From Paraburkholderia acidicola (GTDB lineage: Bacteria; Pseudomonadota; Gammaproteobacteria; Burkholderiales; Burkholderiaceae): 64,000 bases of DNA. Made by a program: the position numbers and the translations under genes. The notes under the pieces were generated by a model that worked only from the letters and a program-made list of their open reading frames with translations, made no database searches and was not told where the DNA came from. Location of the stretch: positions 744,001-808,000 of the forward strand of contig NZ_MTZV01000002.1 of NCBI RefSeq assembly GCF_002362315.1. The letters are read 5' to 3'. Of this stretch, positions 36,684 through 46,406 are shown one piece after another; position 1 is the stretch's first letter; the number at the start of each line of letters is the position of its first letter.

Positions 36684-38144
36684 ATGCAAACCGATTCAAG
36701 CTTCACCTTCGTGCTCTTCGGCGGAACCGGCGATCTGTCGATGCGCAAGATCCTGCCCGCACTGTATGAAGCGCACCGTGCAGGCATGCTGGCGGACAGC
36801 GGCAAGATCGTCGGTGTCGCGCGGCATGAGGAGGATCGTGCCGGGTACATCGAATGGGTGAATGGGCACGTCAAACCGTATGTGTCGAAGGATGGTCTCG
36901 ACGAAGCCGTATGGGAACGTTTTCTGGCGCGCATCGAGTACGTGAAGCTCGATCTCAGCAAGGCCGAAGACTTCGTGCTGCTGCGCGACGCAGTGAACAA
37001 GCTGTCCGGCACGCGCGTGTTCTACCTCGCTACCGGGCCGTCGCTGTTCGTGCCGATCTGTCATGCGCTGGCATCGGTGGGACTCAACGAAAACGCGCGC
37101 ATCGTGCTGGAAAAGCCGCTCGGCTACGACCTGCAGTCATCGAATGCGATCAACGACGCGGTCGGCGAGATTTTCGCGGAAGAGCAGATATACCGGATCG
37201 ACCACTATCTCGGCAAGGAGCCGGTGCAGAACCTGCTCGCGCTGCGCTTCGGCAATGCGCTGTTCGAGCCGCTGTGGCGCCGCGAATGGGTCGAAAGTAT
37301 TCAGATCACGATCGCCGAAGAACTCGGTGTCGAGGCGCGCGGCGATTTCTATGACAATACCGGCGCGCTGCGCGACATGGTGCAGAACCACCTGTTGCAA
37401 CTGCTCTCGATCGTCGCGATGGAACCGCCGCATTCAATGGATTCGGACTCGGTACGCGATGAAAAACTGCGTGTGCTGCGCGCGCTCAAGCCGATCGATC
37501 CGCGCGATATCCAGCGCGTCGCGGTGCGCGGTCAATATCACGCGGGCGTGATTCGTGGCACAGCGGTGCCCGCGTACGCGACCGAACCTGGCGTGAAAAA
37601 GGACAGCACGACCGAGACCTTCGTCGCGCTGAAAGTCGAGATCGAGAACTGGCGCTGGGCAGGTGTGCCGTTTTTCCTGCGCACCGGCAAACGGCTGGCC
37701 GATCGCGTCGCGGAGATCGTCGTGAATTTCCGTCCGGTGCCGCATTCGGCGCTGGGACCGACCGCGCTGCGCCCCGGTGCGAACCGTCTTGTCATCCGCC
37801 TGCAGCCGAACGAAACGATCCGTCTGTATTGCCTCGCCAAGCAACCTGGCGAAGGCATGAACCTCGCCAGCGTCCATCTCGATCTCGCGTTCGACCAGTT
37901 CTTCCGCGAAAACCAGATGGAGGCTTATCAGCGGCTGCTTCTCGATGTGATCAACGGCCGGCTCGCGCTGTTCGTGCGGCGCGACGAGCAGGAAGCCGCA
38001 TGGCGCTGGGTCGAGCCAATCCTGAACGACTGGGCGGCGGCAAACAAGGCACCGAAACCGTACGCGGCGGGCACGTGGGGACCGGCGGCTGCAAGCGCGA
38101 TGCTTGCGCAGCACGGCACCTGCTGGCTCGAGGAAGAAAATTGA
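36684..38144 (+). CDS. zwf: Glucose-6-phosphate 1-dehydrogenase
   Basis: A 486-residue enzyme oxidising glucose-6-phosphate to 6-phosphogluconolactone with NAD(P)+, the entry to the Entner-Doudoroff and pentose phosphate routes. The nucleotide-binding motif is FVLFGGTGDLSMRKI (residues 9-23) and the catalytic segment is YRIDHYLGKEPVQNLLALRFGN, with the active-site His. EKPLGYDLQSSNAIN and VPFFLRTGKRL are also family signatures. A frame open to 36555 would add 43 unrelated residues and cross the HexR operator; the ATG at 36684 is the natural start. First gene of zwf-pgl-glk/hexR. Confidence 0.97.
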   Translation: MQTDSSFTFVLFGGTGDLSMRKILPALYEAHRAGMLADSGKIVGVARHEEDRAGYIEWVNGHVKPYVSKDGLDEAVWERFLARIEYVKLDLSKAEDFVLLRDAVNKLSGTRVFYLATGPSLFVPICHALASVGLNENARIVLEKPLGYDLQSSNAINDAVGEIFAEEQIYRIDHYLGKEPVQNLLALRFGNALFEPLWRREWVESIQITIAEELGVEARGDFYDNTGALRDMVQNHLLQLLSIVAMEPPHSMDSDSVRDEKLRVLRALKPIDPRDIQRVAVRGQYHAGVIRGTAVPAYATEPGVKKDSTTETFVALKVEIENWRWAGVPFFLRTGKRLADRVAEIVVNFRPVPHSALGPTALRPGANRLVIRLQPNETIRLYCLAKQPGEGMNLASVHLDLAFDQFFRENQMEAYQRLLLDVINGRLALFVRRDEQEAAWRWVEPILNDWAAANKAPKPYAAGTWGPAAASAMLAQHGTCWLEEEN

Positions 38145-38267
38145 AGGTAGAAAACTGAACGGGGCGACGTCCGCGCGCAGTTCTACACGCGGACCGTTGA
38201 CGCACTATCCACGGGGCCGCTCTGCGGCCCGCCCTGCAAACTAACAAGAAAGCTGTACGGAGGAGAA

Positions 38268-38972
38268 GTGATCGAGCTTCACGCTTTCGACGACCCGCGC
38301 GCCCAATCCGACGCGCTGGCGAAGGCAGTAGGCGACGCGCTACATGCGTCGCTTGCCGCAACGACAAACGCGTCCGCAACCGGCGCGCGCCTGGCCACGC
38401 TCGCAGTATCGGGCGGCACCAGCCCACGTCCGTTCCTGCAAAATCTCTCCACCCAGCCGTTCGACTGGGCGCGCATTCTCGTCACGCTGGTCGACGATCG
38501 GTGGGTGCCGGAAACGGACAGCGCGAGCAATGCGCGTCTCGTGCACGAGACGCTGCTGCAGAACGCCACGCGCGACGCCACCTTCTGGCCGCTCGTCGAC
38601 ACGACCCAGGCGCTCGATGCGCACATCGCCGCGCTGAACGCCGACCCCGCGCGCCGCGTGCCCGATGTCGCCGTGCTCGGTATGGGTGAAGACGGCCATA
38701 CCGCGTCGATCTTCGCCGATTCGCCGGAATGGGACTTCGCGATTTCCACACCCGAGCACTTCGTCGCCGTGCATCCGGGCGCCGCGCCCCACGCACGCGT
38801 GAGCTGGTCGATGAGCGCGCTGAAACAGGTCGGTCACCTGTTCCTGCTGATCGCCGGACAGAGCAAGCTCGACGTACTCAATGCCGCTGCCGCTGCGCCA
38901 CAAAAAAATGCCATCTCGACGCTGGCGAACGACAAGGGAGTGAGACTCGATGTCTACTGGTGTGCAAACTAA
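38268..38972 (+). CDS. pgl: 6-phosphogluconolactonase
   Basis: A 234-residue hydrolase of the NagB/SOL fold that opens 6-phosphogluconolactone. It starts with GTG at 38268, supported by a strong GGAGGAGAA ribosome-binding site directly upstream. Family segments are [17 protein letters not shown] (phosphate loop), [26 protein letters not shown] and [21 protein letters not shown]. The last 23 bp overlap the next gene, so pgl and glk/hexR are translationally coupled. The N-terminal segment is Ala/Thr-rich and slightly longer than average. Confidence 0.95.
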   Translation: MIELHAFDDPRAQSDALAKAVGDALHASLAATTNASATGARLATLAVSGGTSPRPFLQNLSTQPFDWARILVTLVDDRWVPETDSASNARLVHETLLQNATRDATFWPLVDTTQALDAHIAALNADPARRVPDVAVLGMGEDGHTASIFADSPEWDFAISTPEHFVAVHPGAAPHARVSWSMSALKQVGHLFLLIAGQSKLDVLNAAAAAPQKNAISTLANDKGVRLDVYWCAN

Positions 38973-40866
38973 GGCTGTGCCCGGTACGGGCCAGCACGCC
39001 GACGGACCGAGGCTCCTCGCCGACATCGGCGGCACCAATGCGCGCTTTGCGCTCGAAGTGAAACAGGGCGAGATTACCCAGGTGCGCGTCTATCCGTGCG
39101 CGGAGTATTCCGGTGTCGCCGAGGTCATCCAGAAGTATCTGAAGGACACAAAGATCGGTCGCGTGAATCACGCGGCGATTGCAATTGCGAATCCGGTCGA
39201 TGGCGATCAGGTCAGCATGACCAATCACGACTGGACCTTTTCGATCGAAGCAACGCGCCGCGCGCTCGGCTTCGATACGCTGCTTGTCGTCAACGATTTC
39301 ACCGCGCTCGCGATGGCGCTGCCGGGCCTCACCGACACGCAGCGCGTGCAGGTAGGCGGCGGCGCGCGCCGTCAGAACAGCGTGATCGGTTTGCTCGGGC
39401 CGGGCACCGGCCTTGGCGTCTCGGGCCTGATTCCCGCCGATGATCGCTGGATCGCGCTCGGCAGCGAAGGCGGTCACGCGAGCTTCTCGCCGCAAGATGA
39501 ACGCGAAGACCTGGTGCTGCAGTACGCGCGCAAGAAGTGGTCGCATGTGTCGTTCGAACGCGTCGTCGCCGGCCCTGGCATCGAGGTGATCTATCGCGCG
39601 CTCGCGGCTCGCGACAAGAAACGCGTCGCGCCTTCGTGCGATACGTCGGAGATCGTCAAGCGTGCACTTGAGGGCGATGAACTTGCCGCTGAAACGATCG
39701 ACTGCTTCTGCGGCATCCTCGGTAATTTCGCTGGCAACGTCGCGATGACGCTGGGCGCGCTCGGCGGTATCTATATCGGCGGTGGTGTTGTACCGCGGCT
39801 TGGCGATGTGTTCGCGCACTCGTCGTTTCGCGAGCGCTTCGAGGCGAAGGGTCGCTTCGAGGGATATCTGCAGAACGTGCCGACCTATGTGATTACGGCG
39901 GAATACCCGGCTTTTCTGGGCGTTTCCGCGATCCTCGCGGAGCAACTGTCGAATCGCGCGGGCGGTGGATCGTCGGCGGTGTTCGAGCGGATCAGGCAGA
40001 TGCGCGATGCACTGACGCCGGCCGAACGACGCGTCGCCGATCTCGCGCTCAATCATCCGCGCTCGATCATTAACGACCCGATCGTCGATATCGCGCGCAA
40101 GGCCGACGTCAGCCAGCCGACGGTGATCCGCTTTTGCCGGTCGCTTGGCTGTCAGGGGCTGTCCGACTTCAAGCTGAAGCTGGCCACCGGTCTTACCGGC
40201 ACGATTCCGGTCAGCCACAGCCAGGTGCATCTCGGCGATACCGCCACCGATTTCGGCGCGAAGGTGCTCGATAACACGGTGTCCGCGATCCTGCAGTTGC
40301 GTGAGCATCTAAATTTCGAACACGTCGAGCGCGCGATCGATCTGCTTACCGGTGCGCGGCGTATCGAGTTCTACGGGCTCGGCAATTCGAACATCGTCGC
40401 GCAGGACGCGCACTACAAGTTCTTCCGCTTCGGCATTCCGACCATCGCGTACGGCGACCTGTACATGCAGGCTGCGTCAGCGGCGTTACTCGGCAAGGGT
40501 GATGTGATTGTTGCGGTGTCGAAATCGGGGCGCGCGCCCGAACTGTTGCGTGTGCTTGAAGTAGCGATGCAGGCTGGTGCGCAGGTGATCGCGATCACGT
40601 CGAGCAACACGCCGCTCGCGAAGCGCGCGACGGTGGCGCTCGAAACCGATCACATCGAAATGCGCGAGTCGCAGTTGTCGATGATTTCGCGGATCCTGCA
40701 TCTCGTGATGATCGACATCCTCGCGGTGGGCGTGGCGATCCGTCATGCCGCACCGGACGCCGATGTCCGCGAAGCGCTCGCGAAAGTGCGCGACGGTGCC
40801 GACGATGAGGCAACAGCTGTGCTCGACTGGCTCAGCCATGGCGCGGCGTCGACGGCGCGTGATTAG
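38950..40866 (+). CDS. glk: Bifunctional glucokinase / RpiR-family (HexR-like) transcriptional regulator
   Basis: A 638-residue fusion known from Burkholderia-group genomes. Residues ~18-345 are a ROK-independent (Glk-type) glucokinase: [12 protein letters not shown] at the ATP site, [23 protein letters not shown], and [12 protein letters not shown]. Residues ~355-435 are an RpiR N-terminal HTH ([45 protein letters not shown]). Residues ~470-610 are a SIS sugar-phosphate-binding domain ([43 protein letters not shown]). One chain thus phosphorylates glucose and can sense a phosphorylated intermediate, probably KDPG as for HexR, to repress the operon from the palindrome at 36564. The pgl overlap ties its production to the pathway. 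Confidence 0.95.
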   Translation: MSTGVQTKAVPGTGQHADGPRLLADIGGTNARFALEVKQGEITQVRVYPCAEYSGVAEVIQKYLKDTKIGRVNHAAIAIANPVDGDQVSMTNHDWTFSIEATRRALGFDTLLVVNDFTALAMALPGLTDTQRVQVGGGARRQNSVIGLLGPGTGLGVSGLIPADDRWIALGSEGGHASFSPQDEREDLVLQYARKKWSHVSFERVVAGPGIEVIYRALAARDKKRVAPSCDTSEIVKRALEGDELAAETIDCFCGILGNFAGNVAMTLGALGGIYIGGGVVPRLGDVFAHSSFRERFEAKGRFEGYLQNVPTYVITAEYPAFLGVSAILAEQLSNRAGGGSSAVFERIRQMRDALTPAERRVADLALNHPRSIINDPIVDIARKADVSQPTVIRFCRSLGCQGLSDFKLKLATGLTGTIPVSHSQVHLGDTATDFGAKVLDNTVSAILQLREHLNFEHVERAIDLLTGARRIEFYGLGNSNIVAQDAHYKFFRFGIPTIAYGDLYMQAASAALLGKGDVIVAVSKSGRAPELLRVLEVAMQAGAQVIAITSSNTPLAKRATVALETDHIEMRESQLSMISRILHLVMIDILAVGVAIRHAAPDADVREALAKVRDGADDEATAVLDWLSHGAASTARD

Positions 40867-40986
40867 GGTGTACGTGTGATGGAGTGGGCTCGGGCTGCCA
40901 CGCACGGTGCGTGAGGCCCGGCCCAAGTACTTCTTGAGCACAGCACGTTCGCACCCTTCCCTGCGCGGCGCTACCGCACTAACGCC

Positions 40987-42195
40987 CTACCGCACCGGCC
41001 GATCGTGCCAGCGCAAGATCAACAGACGTCCCACATAACACAGCACACCGGCCGCGCCGATCGTGATGCCCATGCCGAGCGGCGACGTGTCGTGCCATAG
41101 CCCGACCACAATGCTCGCAAGCGCACCGAGCGCGAGCTGCACCGCGCCAAACACCGCAGCCGCAGCGCCTGCGTTGTGCGGATAGCGGTGCATCAGGTCG
41201 GTCGTGCAGTTGGCCGACAGCACACCCACCACGCCGACCACGAAGAACAACCCGACCACGATCGACCACAGCCCACCCCAACCGGTGATGCACACCAGCG
41301 CGACGAACAGCGATGCGATGCAGCTGATCGTCGCCGCGCTCGAGATGATGCGCAGCTGCCCCACGCGCCCGACGAAACGCGTATTCAGGAAGTTACCGAC
41401 GATGATGCCGAACACGTTCAGCCCGAAGAAGAACCCATAGTGCTGCGGCGATACGTGGAAATAGTCGATGTAGACGAACGGCGTCGCCGAGATGTACGTG
41501 AACATCGATGCGAACGCCATCCCGCCGCATAGCAAGTGCCCCCACACCAGCGGATCTCGCAGCAGCCGGCCGTAAGCGGCGAACGATTGCAGCACCGCCG
41601 AATTCGCGCGCTTCTCGCGCGGCCAGGTTTCCGGCACGCGCAGATACGCGGTCACGGCACAGCACGCGCCGAACAGCGTGAGCGCCATGAACACCACACG
41701 CCAGCTGCCGAGCAACAGCAACTGGCCGCCAATCAACGGCGCCAGCAGCGGCCCCACTGCGGTGACGATCGCGACCATCGACAGCACGCGCGCCGCATCG
41801 GTCGGCTCGTGCGCATCGCGCGCGATGGCGCGCGAGAGCACCGACGCCGCGCCCGCCCCGAGCGCCTGCAGAAACCGTACGAACACGAGTGAGCCGATCG
41901 AGAACGAGAACACGCACGCGATGCTCGACAGCGTAAACAGCACAATGCCGCCGAGCAGGATCGGGCGCCGTCCATAGGCATCGGAGAGCGGGCCGTACAA
42001 CAGCATGCCCACCGAGAACCCGGCCATGAAACTGGTCAGCGTGGATTGTGCGACGGCAGACGTGACGCCGAACGCGAGCGCGATCGATGGCAGGCTCGGC
42101 AGATACATGTCCGTCGAGAGCGGACCGCAGGCGGCAAGCGCACCGAGCAACAGAATCAGCCGACCATCGGGCCGGCGTCTGACAACGTGAGACAT
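40987..42195 (-). CDS. Bcr/CflA-family drug efflux MFS transporter
   Basis: A 402-residue inner-membrane major facilitator protein with 12 hydrophobic helices. Helix 1 carries GALAACGPLSTDMYLPSLPSIA, the antiporter-type start seen in Bcr, CmlA and CflA (D-M-Y-L-P). The loop 2-3 motif A is LYGPLSDAYGRRPILLGG, and RFLQALGAGAASVLSRAIARD is motif C-like of drug:H+ antiporters. Substrates cannot be told from sequence. Convergent with glk/hexR (120 bp gap) and separated by a 206 bp gap from the TonB receptor gene upstream on the same strand. Confidence 0.9.
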   Translation of the reverse strand: MSHVVRRRPDGRLILLLGALAACGPLSTDMYLPSLPSIALAFGVTSAVAQSTLTSFMAGFSVGMLLYGPLSDAYGRRPILLGGIVLFTLSSIACVFSFSIGSLVFVRFLQALGAGAASVLSRAIARDAHEPTDAARVLSMVAIVTAVGPLLAPLIGGQLLLLGSWRVVFMALTLFGACCAVTAYLRVPETWPREKRANSAVLQSFAAYGRLLRDPLVWGHLLCGGMAFASMFTYISATPFVYIDYFHVSPQHYGFFFGLNVFGIIVGNFLNTRFVGRVGQLRIISSAATISCIASLFVALVCITGWGGLWSIVVGLFFVVGVVGVLSANCTTDLMHRYPHNAGAAAAVFGAVQLALGALASIVVGLWHDTSPLGMGITIGAAGVLCYVGRLLILRWHDRPVR

Positions 42196-42323
42196 GAGAA
42201 TCCAGGGGGTAAGCGGTTCGCCCGTGCCAACGCCGGACTTGATGGAAGAACGCAGAGATTGGGCGGATTGTACCCGAGGCGCCGGATGAGGCAGGCAGTG
42301 AGAACCGTGAGGGTCGACGTGTG

Positions 42324-42355
42324 CCGCTTCCTGCCGTGCATCGGGCAGGAAGCGG
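42324..42355. terminator. Perfect 12 bp hairpin between TonB receptor and MFS gene
   Basis: CCGCTTCCTGCC at 42324-42335 and its exact complement at 42344-42355 leave an 8-base loop. It lies 46 bp after the stop of the leftward TonB receptor gene. No T-run follows on either strand, so it could be a weak or factor-aided terminator or an mRNA 3'-end stabiliser. Confidence 0.5.
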
Positions 42356-42401
42356 TGTACGTCCAGTGTATTAAAGCGTCGTTACCGCTTCGGTCAAGCC
42401 A

Positions 42402-45137
42402 TTAGAAACGGTACGTCGCACCGATCTGGAAGAAGCGGCCAAGGTCGGTGTACAGCGACTGGTCGTAGCCGGTGATGTCCGGCGTGGCCTGCCACTCGAC
42501 GTCGAACGGCGGTTTCTTGTCGAACAGGTTCGTGATGCCGCCGTAGATCGTCCAGTGCTTGATACCGCGATACGTCGCCATCAGGTTGAACTGGCTGTAC
42601 GACGCGACGGAACCCGTTCCGCCATCGCCGAACTCCGCCGCCACCGCATTCGTGTACGGACCGGTGTATTGCCAGGTCAATGCGGTCGTCAGGTTGTGGA
42701 AATCCCAGGCCAGCGTCGTATTGCCCTTCCACCGCGGATTACTCGCACCGAACGGTTGCAACAGCGCGAGGTTATTGCCAGCGAAGTCCTGTATCGGCGA
42801 ACCCGGGCTGCGCAGCTTGTAGTGCCACACGTAAGCCCAGTCACCCGTCAGCGTGAACATACCGTACGGCGTGCGGAGTGCCCTGCGGAAGTTCATGTCG
42901 AAGCCGTCGGTATCGAGCGAACCAAGATTCACGAACGGCTGCACGATGTAGCGGATCGTACCGTCGGGATTGCGGACCACCGTCGTCGGGTTGTTCGCTT
43001 GAAGCACTGCGTTTGGATCTGCCGTGCCGATCACTCCGTCAATATGGACCTTGTAGAACGCCGCGCCGATATCGGTCAACGCGTCCGGCGACAACTGGAA
43101 CCCGATGTTGTAGTTCTTCGTGTGCTCAGGTTGCAGATTCGGATTGCCGGTGGTCTGTTCTGTCGTGAAGTGCTTCGTCGGCACGCCGCTCGGATCGTTC
43201 GGATCGACCAGATTCTGGTGACCCAGATAGACCGCCTGCGAGTTCTCAACCCCTGTCGGCGCGCGGAAACCGCGACTGTACGATGCGAAGGTCGTCAGCA
43301 TACGCACCGGCTGGAAGCGCAGCGCGAAGCTCGGCGAGAAGGCACCGCCAAAGTCGCTGTAGTGGTCGTAGCGGGCAGCTTGCGTGAAGGTCAGGTTCTT
43401 GATGATCGGAATATCGATCTGGTAGAACAAGGCCGCCACATTGCGTGAGCTGGCGACGGTCTGCACGTTTGCCGGTGCGGTAATGCCCTGCGACGCGTAC
43501 GTTTGCGGGTTGATCGTCGAAGACTCATGACGGAATTCCGTGCCCAACCCCAAACCGACGTTGCCGGCCGGCAGGCTGAACAGGTTCGCCGTCGAAGTCT
43601 TGGCAGTCACGCTATCGATCTTCGAAATTGCCTGCTGGTTGTCGTCGGTGAATACGCCGTTCAAACCGTTAGGCGTCGAGGACGGATTCGCGAAATTGTA
43701 CGTGCCGTTCAGCAGCATGTTCTCGACGCCCGCGACGTTGATGCGGTTCGAGTAGCTTGTGTCGACCGTGCTCTGCGAATGACCGTAGTCGGCAGACCAA
43801 TCCCAGTTGCCGAACTTGCCGGTGTCGTACGAGCCCTTGATGCCCGTCGACGCCATCCAGAACGTCGACACGGTATCCGCCACGCCGATCTGGTTCGGGA
43901 ACGTCAGATTGATCGGCGTCGGCACGCCGAACGGGTTGAACGGATTCGACGCTGACACCGTCCGCGAGAGCGGTGCGACAGAACCGGTCGCCGGGTTAAA
44001 CACGTTCGAATTGGCAGTGATCGCAGCGGGTCCCTGCAACTGCACGCTTTCGTCACGGCTCACCCAGAAGCCCGCGTACGCTTCGGTGTTCTCGTCAATC
44101 TTGAAGGTGCCGCGGACCTTCGCGTTCAGGCGCGTCAGGGCCGGTGTCAGCGAGGTGCCGGCAGCGACGTTGTACACGCAGTTCTTGGTACCTGGGGTGC
44201 TGCCCGGTGGGCAGGGGCTTAGCGCTACGTTACCGCCGGGCGTGGTCCAGTACGACTGCTGGCCCGGACCAAACGGTGCTTTATTGCCACCGGAGTACTG
44301 CGTGTAATCCTGCCCTGACGTCATATCGCGATCGGCCAGCGTCGACCCACTGTCGCGGTAATAGCTTGCCGCGGCCGTGACGTTGAAGCGATCCGAGTTC
44401 AGATCCCCGAAGCCGCCGAGCACGCTGAAGCTGCCCTGGCCATTGCCGGGGTGCTGCGCCTTGCCCAGTTGGGTATCGAGCTGCAGGCCCTGAAAATTCT
44501 TCTTGGTGATGATGTTGACGACACCCGCGATAGCATCGGAGCCGTAGATCGACACCGCGCCCGTTTTGACGATGTCGATGTGGTCGACGATGCTCAGCGG
44601 AATCGTGTTGACGTCAAAGAAGGTGTCGGTGAAGTTCACCGCCTGCGCGTAGTTGGCGACGCGTTGTCCGTCGACCAGCACCAGTGTGTATTTTTCGCTC
44701 AGACCACGCAGTGCGATGCCGGCTCCGCCCGGCGCTGCGCTGTTCATCGTCGACTGCGACCAGCTGGCGCCAGAGTTGGCGGCGGTACCGCGCAGGAAGT
44801 CAGCCACTGTGGTGTAGCCGCTTTGCTGGATGTCCTTCTGCGTGACAGTCTGGATCTCGGTCGTGCCGACCTTGTCCGACGTTCGAATCAGCGAGCCCGT
44901 GACCTCGAATGTCTTGAGCTGCTTGACACCCGGCGCCACGGCAGCGCCGGTCCCCGTTGCGGGTGCCGTGGCACCCTCCTGCGTACCGGCCTGCGCGACC
45001 GTAACAGGCGCTTGAACCGCGACCCCTGCTGGTGACGGCTGGCTCTGGGCAAACGCCGAAGTCCCGACCATCGCCGTCAGGGCCACCTCGGCCCAAAGTA
45101 TTCTTCGTATGGCCGATCCTGCTTCTATTGGTTTCAT
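42402..45137 (-). CDS. TonB-dependent outer-membrane receptor
   Basis: A 911-residue outer-membrane receptor. The ATG at 45137, preceded by GAGGGGA, gives a signal peptide ending TSAFA-Q (about residue 30). A long Ala/Gly/Thr-rich linker follows. The plug domain (about 75-215) has TEIQTVTQKDIQQSGYTTVADFLRG, GAGIALRGLSEKYTLVLVDGQRVA and VDHIDIVKTGAVSIYGSDAIAGVVNIITKK. The barrel covers the rest and ends FFQIGATYRF with terminal Phe. The two Cys in LSPCPPGSTPGTKNC sit in an extracellular loop. The architecture is that of oligosaccharide/peptide-type receptors common in Xanthomonas and Caulobacter ('TIGR01782-like') rather than siderophore receptors, but the ligand is unknown. There is no adjacent TonB or uptake gene. 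Confidence 0.9.
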   Translation of the reverse strand: MKPIEAGSAIRRILWAEVALTAMVGTSAFAQSQPSPAGVAVQAPVTVAQAGTQEGATAPATGTGAAVAPGVKQLKTFEVTGSLIRTSDKVGTTEIQTVTQKDIQQSGYTTVADFLRGTAANSGASWSQSTMNSAAPGGAGIALRGLSEKYTLVLVDGQRVANYAQAVNFTDTFFDVNTIPLSIVDHIDIVKTGAVSIYGSDAIAGVVNIITKKNFQGLQLDTQLGKAQHPGNGQGSFSVLGGFGDLNSDRFNVTAAASYYRDSGSTLADRDMTSGQDYTQYSGGNKAPFGPGQQSYWTTPGGNVALSPCPPGSTPGTKNCVYNVAAGTSLTPALTRLNAKVRGTFKIDENTEAYAGFWVSRDESVQLQGPAAITANSNVFNPATGSVAPLSRTVSASNPFNPFGVPTPINLTFPNQIGVADTVSTFWMASTGIKGSYDTGKFGNWDWSADYGHSQSTVDTSYSNRINVAGVENMLLNGTYNFANPSSTPNGLNGVFTDDNQQAISKIDSVTAKTSTANLFSLPAGNVGLGLGTEFRHESSTINPQTYASQGITAPANVQTVASSRNVAALFYQIDIPIIKNLTFTQAARYDHYSDFGGAFSPSFALRFQPVRMLTTFASYSRGFRAPTGVENSQAVYLGHQNLVDPNDPSGVPTKHFTTEQTTGNPNLQPEHTKNYNIGFQLSPDALTDIGAAFYKVHIDGVIGTADPNAVLQANNPTTVVRNPDGTIRYIVQPFVNLGSLDTDGFDMNFRRALRTPYGMFTLTGDWAYVWHYKLRSPGSPIQDFAGNNLALLQPFGASNPRWKGNTTLAWDFHNLTTALTWQYTGPYTNAVAAEFGDGGTGSVASYSQFNLMATYRGIKHWTIYGGITNLFDKKPPFDVEWQATPDITGYDQSLYTDLGRFFQIGATYRF

Positions 45138-46115
45138 AATCCCCTCTCGCCATTCACACCAAGTTGTTATGCAAAGAGACCTGGCGAGCCTCTTCGCTTG
45201 CGGCACCCCGCCGCATGGATTCCAACGCCCTGTGTTTTCAGATACTCAACCGACGATGAATAGAGTTCTAGATTTCTGATAAGCGCCTCCAGCACGTAAG
45301 CTTTCAGCAACATTGCCTGTAACTTAGTCATCCTCAATTCAATGAATTGAAATGACACACGCGACAGAAGGCAGCGGCCTGCTAAAGCAAGCTCGACCTT
45401 CCTGGCCCACCGGGCATGAATTCTTTCAAGTCACATGGATCCCGCTTCGAGACCGTTGATGCGCATTCCGAGCAGACTCCCGCACCAGATACGGCGCTGC
45501 TCTACCAGGCCCATTAATGCTTCACAGCAGAACGCACAAAATGATTTCCATTAGTCCGGCTGTACTGCGAGTACAACTAAATTATTTTTCCAAACCTTAA
45601 AAATCAAAACCCTGCCATTCCCCACTGCAACAAATCTGCTGGACCGGCGACCCCACACCAATAACAGCATCCCCTACTGTCGCAACGTCCTGGATAGTGC
45701 GCCGTTGTCACTCGTGGGACGTCCCGCGCTTGCCGTTCAAGAAAGGTCAAATCTCATCTTTCATTTGCTGTACGGGAACGTATCAGCACAGAAATGTTTC
45801 GTCAAAATTTGTTTGATGGCCGTAATTAACGTGTCCGATTTGCGTAACGTACCTTTCTAGGTATTTACCCTCTCATGGCGCCACGTGAATGGGCGCGTGT
45901 AAGACGCATTGGATTGCGTGGTGACAAGGGAATCGCTTCCACTCGCCCGAGAACACGCCCTGCTCCTCTCAAGACCTTTCACTGCAACAGGTATTGCGTG
46001 TGAGTTGCCGAAACAAGCGTGTGCCAAACCGAGCGCTTATTCTCTTGCGTAAGATATTGAAATGTGCGTAGGGCGGCTACGACTCGACCGGGTATTTGCC
46101 GCCGGACGATCAGGC
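45138..46115. other. Long intergenic region upstream of the TonB receptor
   Basis: Nearly 1 kb without a convincing gene. A 63-codon frame on the minus strand (45167-45358, GTG start; internal ATG MTKLQAMLLKAYVLEALIRNLELYSSSVEYL) has protein-like helical content and could be a small leader gene, but it lacks a clear ribosome-binding site. The area 45540-45620 is AT-rich and could hold the receptor promoter. A 62-codon frame at 45979-46167 starts inside the terminator hairpin of the small RNA and is not believed. Confidence 0.5.
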
Positions 46116-46192
46116 AAAAAAAGACCTGCTCACCCAGGGGTAGGTAGCAGGTCGAGGTTACTGACAAGCGTACTTATCGAAGAGGATAAGTG
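46116..46192 (-). ncRNA. Candidate small RNA of about 77 nt with own promoter and terminator
   Basis: On the minus strand a good sigma-70 promoter is seen: TTTACA (46228-46223), 18 bp spacer, TACAAT (46204-46199). The predicted start is near 46192. The transcript contains a stem-loop CTTATC-CTCTTC-GATAAG and ends with GACCTGCT...AGCAGGTC (46153-46123), an 8 bp stem followed by seven T: a full intrinsic terminator. No open frame lies between promoter and terminator, and the terminator belongs to no known gene. The sequence CTCACCCA at the promoter edge reappears as TGGGTGAG in the terminator loop, giving a possible alternative fold if transcription starts earlier. Confidence 0.6.
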
Positions 46193-46406
46193 GGTGAGAT
46201 TGTAATGTTAACGAAAAAACAATGTAAAGATAAACAATAAGGCAATAACCGTTAGCGCTCGAGATAACGCTTCAAGGGGCGGTATCGCCAATTTTTCTGC
46301 CTGGCTTAACTGGCACTACCTCAGGCACTACACCATCGCGGGACGCTGTCTCACGCGGCACGCAATCAGTTAAGCTGCCGTTTTTTCTGCGCCCAACCAA
46401 TCTGTT

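Noticed and set aside
45979..46167. 62-codon minus-strand frame
   Set aside because: Its start lies near the candidate small RNA's 5' part and it contains the terminator hairpin and T-run; no ribosome-binding site.
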